A stretch of 5,472 nucleotides of DNA from Fidelibacterota bacterium. GTDB lineage: Bacteria; Fidelibacterota; UBA2242. The notes below the pieces were generated by a model that saw only the letters and a list, made by a program, of their open reading frames with translations, was not told where the DNA came from and did no database searches. The DNA lies in contig JAGLWX010000081.1 in assembly GCA_023133185.1 (NCBI GenBank), positions 1 to 5,472 on the forward strand, in the 5' to 3' direction. A program made the translations under genes and the position numbers. This document shows, in pieces, positions 5,187 to 5,472 of this stretch; positions within the stretch are counted from its first letter, which is position 1, and each line of letters opens with the position of its first letter.

Positions 5187-5472
5187 TTATATTTCTCCTA
5201 TCATCTCTAAAAATTTCTTTGGTGTTAATACTTCTATTCCAAATTTATCCACGCCCTTAAAATCTCTCTTGTTATATGTGATGATATATCTGCTTTGAGA
5301 TTCTATTGCCAATTCTAAAATATGATCGTCTTTTGGATCTTTTAATTGAGGACGCCAAAGAAAAAATATTTCACACTTATTAGAGATTGCGCAAATCATA
5401 TCTAAAATCGATTCTATATGCTCTTCACTAACTTTTAGATTATGTAATTCACGCTTTGCAATACTCTCATAT
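5187..5472 (-). CDS. PIN-domain toxin, C-terminal 94 residues (5' end outside window)
   Basis: The frame is open through the window edge, so the apparent ATG at 5399 is internal. The fragment begins YESIAKREL, which is the helix carrying the second conserved acidic residue of PIN domains (Glu2 here). It continues with FLWRPQLKDPKDDHILELA, containing the conserved Asp48/Asp49, then YIITYNKRDF with Asn67 and Asp70, and the ending FGIEVLTPKKFLEMIGE. This matches the family often annotated as 'putative toxin-antitoxin system toxin component, PIN family'. PIN toxins are metal-dependent ribonucleases. The first catalytic Asp lies outside the window. The gene precedes its antitoxin in the transcript. 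Confidence 0.92.
   Translation of the reverse strand, partial: YESIAKRELHNLKVSEEHIESILDMICAISNKCEIFFLWRPQLKDPKDDHILELAIESQSRYIITYNKRDFKGVDKFGIEVLTPKKFLEMIGEI

Noticed and set aside
5187..5399. Reading the PIN gene as a complete 70-aa protein from ATG 5399.
   Set aside because: The frame stays open to the window edge and the upstream residues continue the PIN domain, so the gene is cut by the window.

Overview
The window reads as a piece of a bacterial chromosome, probably from an environmental Gram-negative lineage. Two genes carry export signals: a lipobox lipoprotein and a Sec-type signal peptide. Shine-Dalgarno sites are clear, and GTG and TTG starts are used. Lipoproteins with Fn3 repeats, GxxExxY proteins, PIN/RHH pairs and palindromic intergenic repeats are common in FCB-like and related environmental phyla, but no marker gene here fixes the taxonomy. 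The right-hand 1.25 kb is visibly more AT-rich than the left-hand 4 kb.

Left edge, + strand: the last 44 codons of a GxxExxY-family protein (1-137) are followed at once by a long imperfect hairpin (141-200). An isochorismatase-fold cysteine hydrolase follows, starting at GTG 241 and ending at 912. The longer open frame upstream of that start is an artefact running over the GxxExxY tail and the hairpin.

Middle, - strand: two secreted phosphoester hydrolases. The first in transcription order is a purple-acid-phosphatase-like metallophosphoesterase (3994 to 2672). The second is a lipoprotein with two Fn3-like domains and an endonuclease/exonuclease/phosphatase domain (2462 to 984). The 209-bp gap between them holds two palindromic elements. 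The lipoprotein gene converges on the hydrolase gene with 71 bp between stops, and I see no good terminator there.

Right, - strand: two small cassettes of the mobile or toxin-antitoxin type. A PIN-domain toxin, cut by the window edge (5472 to 5187), is followed 2 bp later by a ribbon-helix-helix antitoxin (5184 to 4948). Next comes a 65-aa protein (4809 to 4612) overlapping a minimal nucleotidyltransferase (4667 to 4224) by 56 bp. A compound palindrome (4864-4904) separates the two cassettes. The 217-bp gap 4007-4223 shows no gene I can support.

Working together: the phosphatase and the lipoprotein nuclease could form an extracellular phosphate-scavenging pair (inference). The PIN/RHH pair should be a self-regulating toxin-antitoxin unit. 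The 65-aa/nucleotidyltransferase pair recurs as a unit as far as I remember, but its function is not settled. I found no clearly new multi-gene system. The most unusual items are the lipoprotein signal peptide encoded by a 7-bp tandem repeat and the dual-coding overlap in the nucleotidyltransferase cassette.
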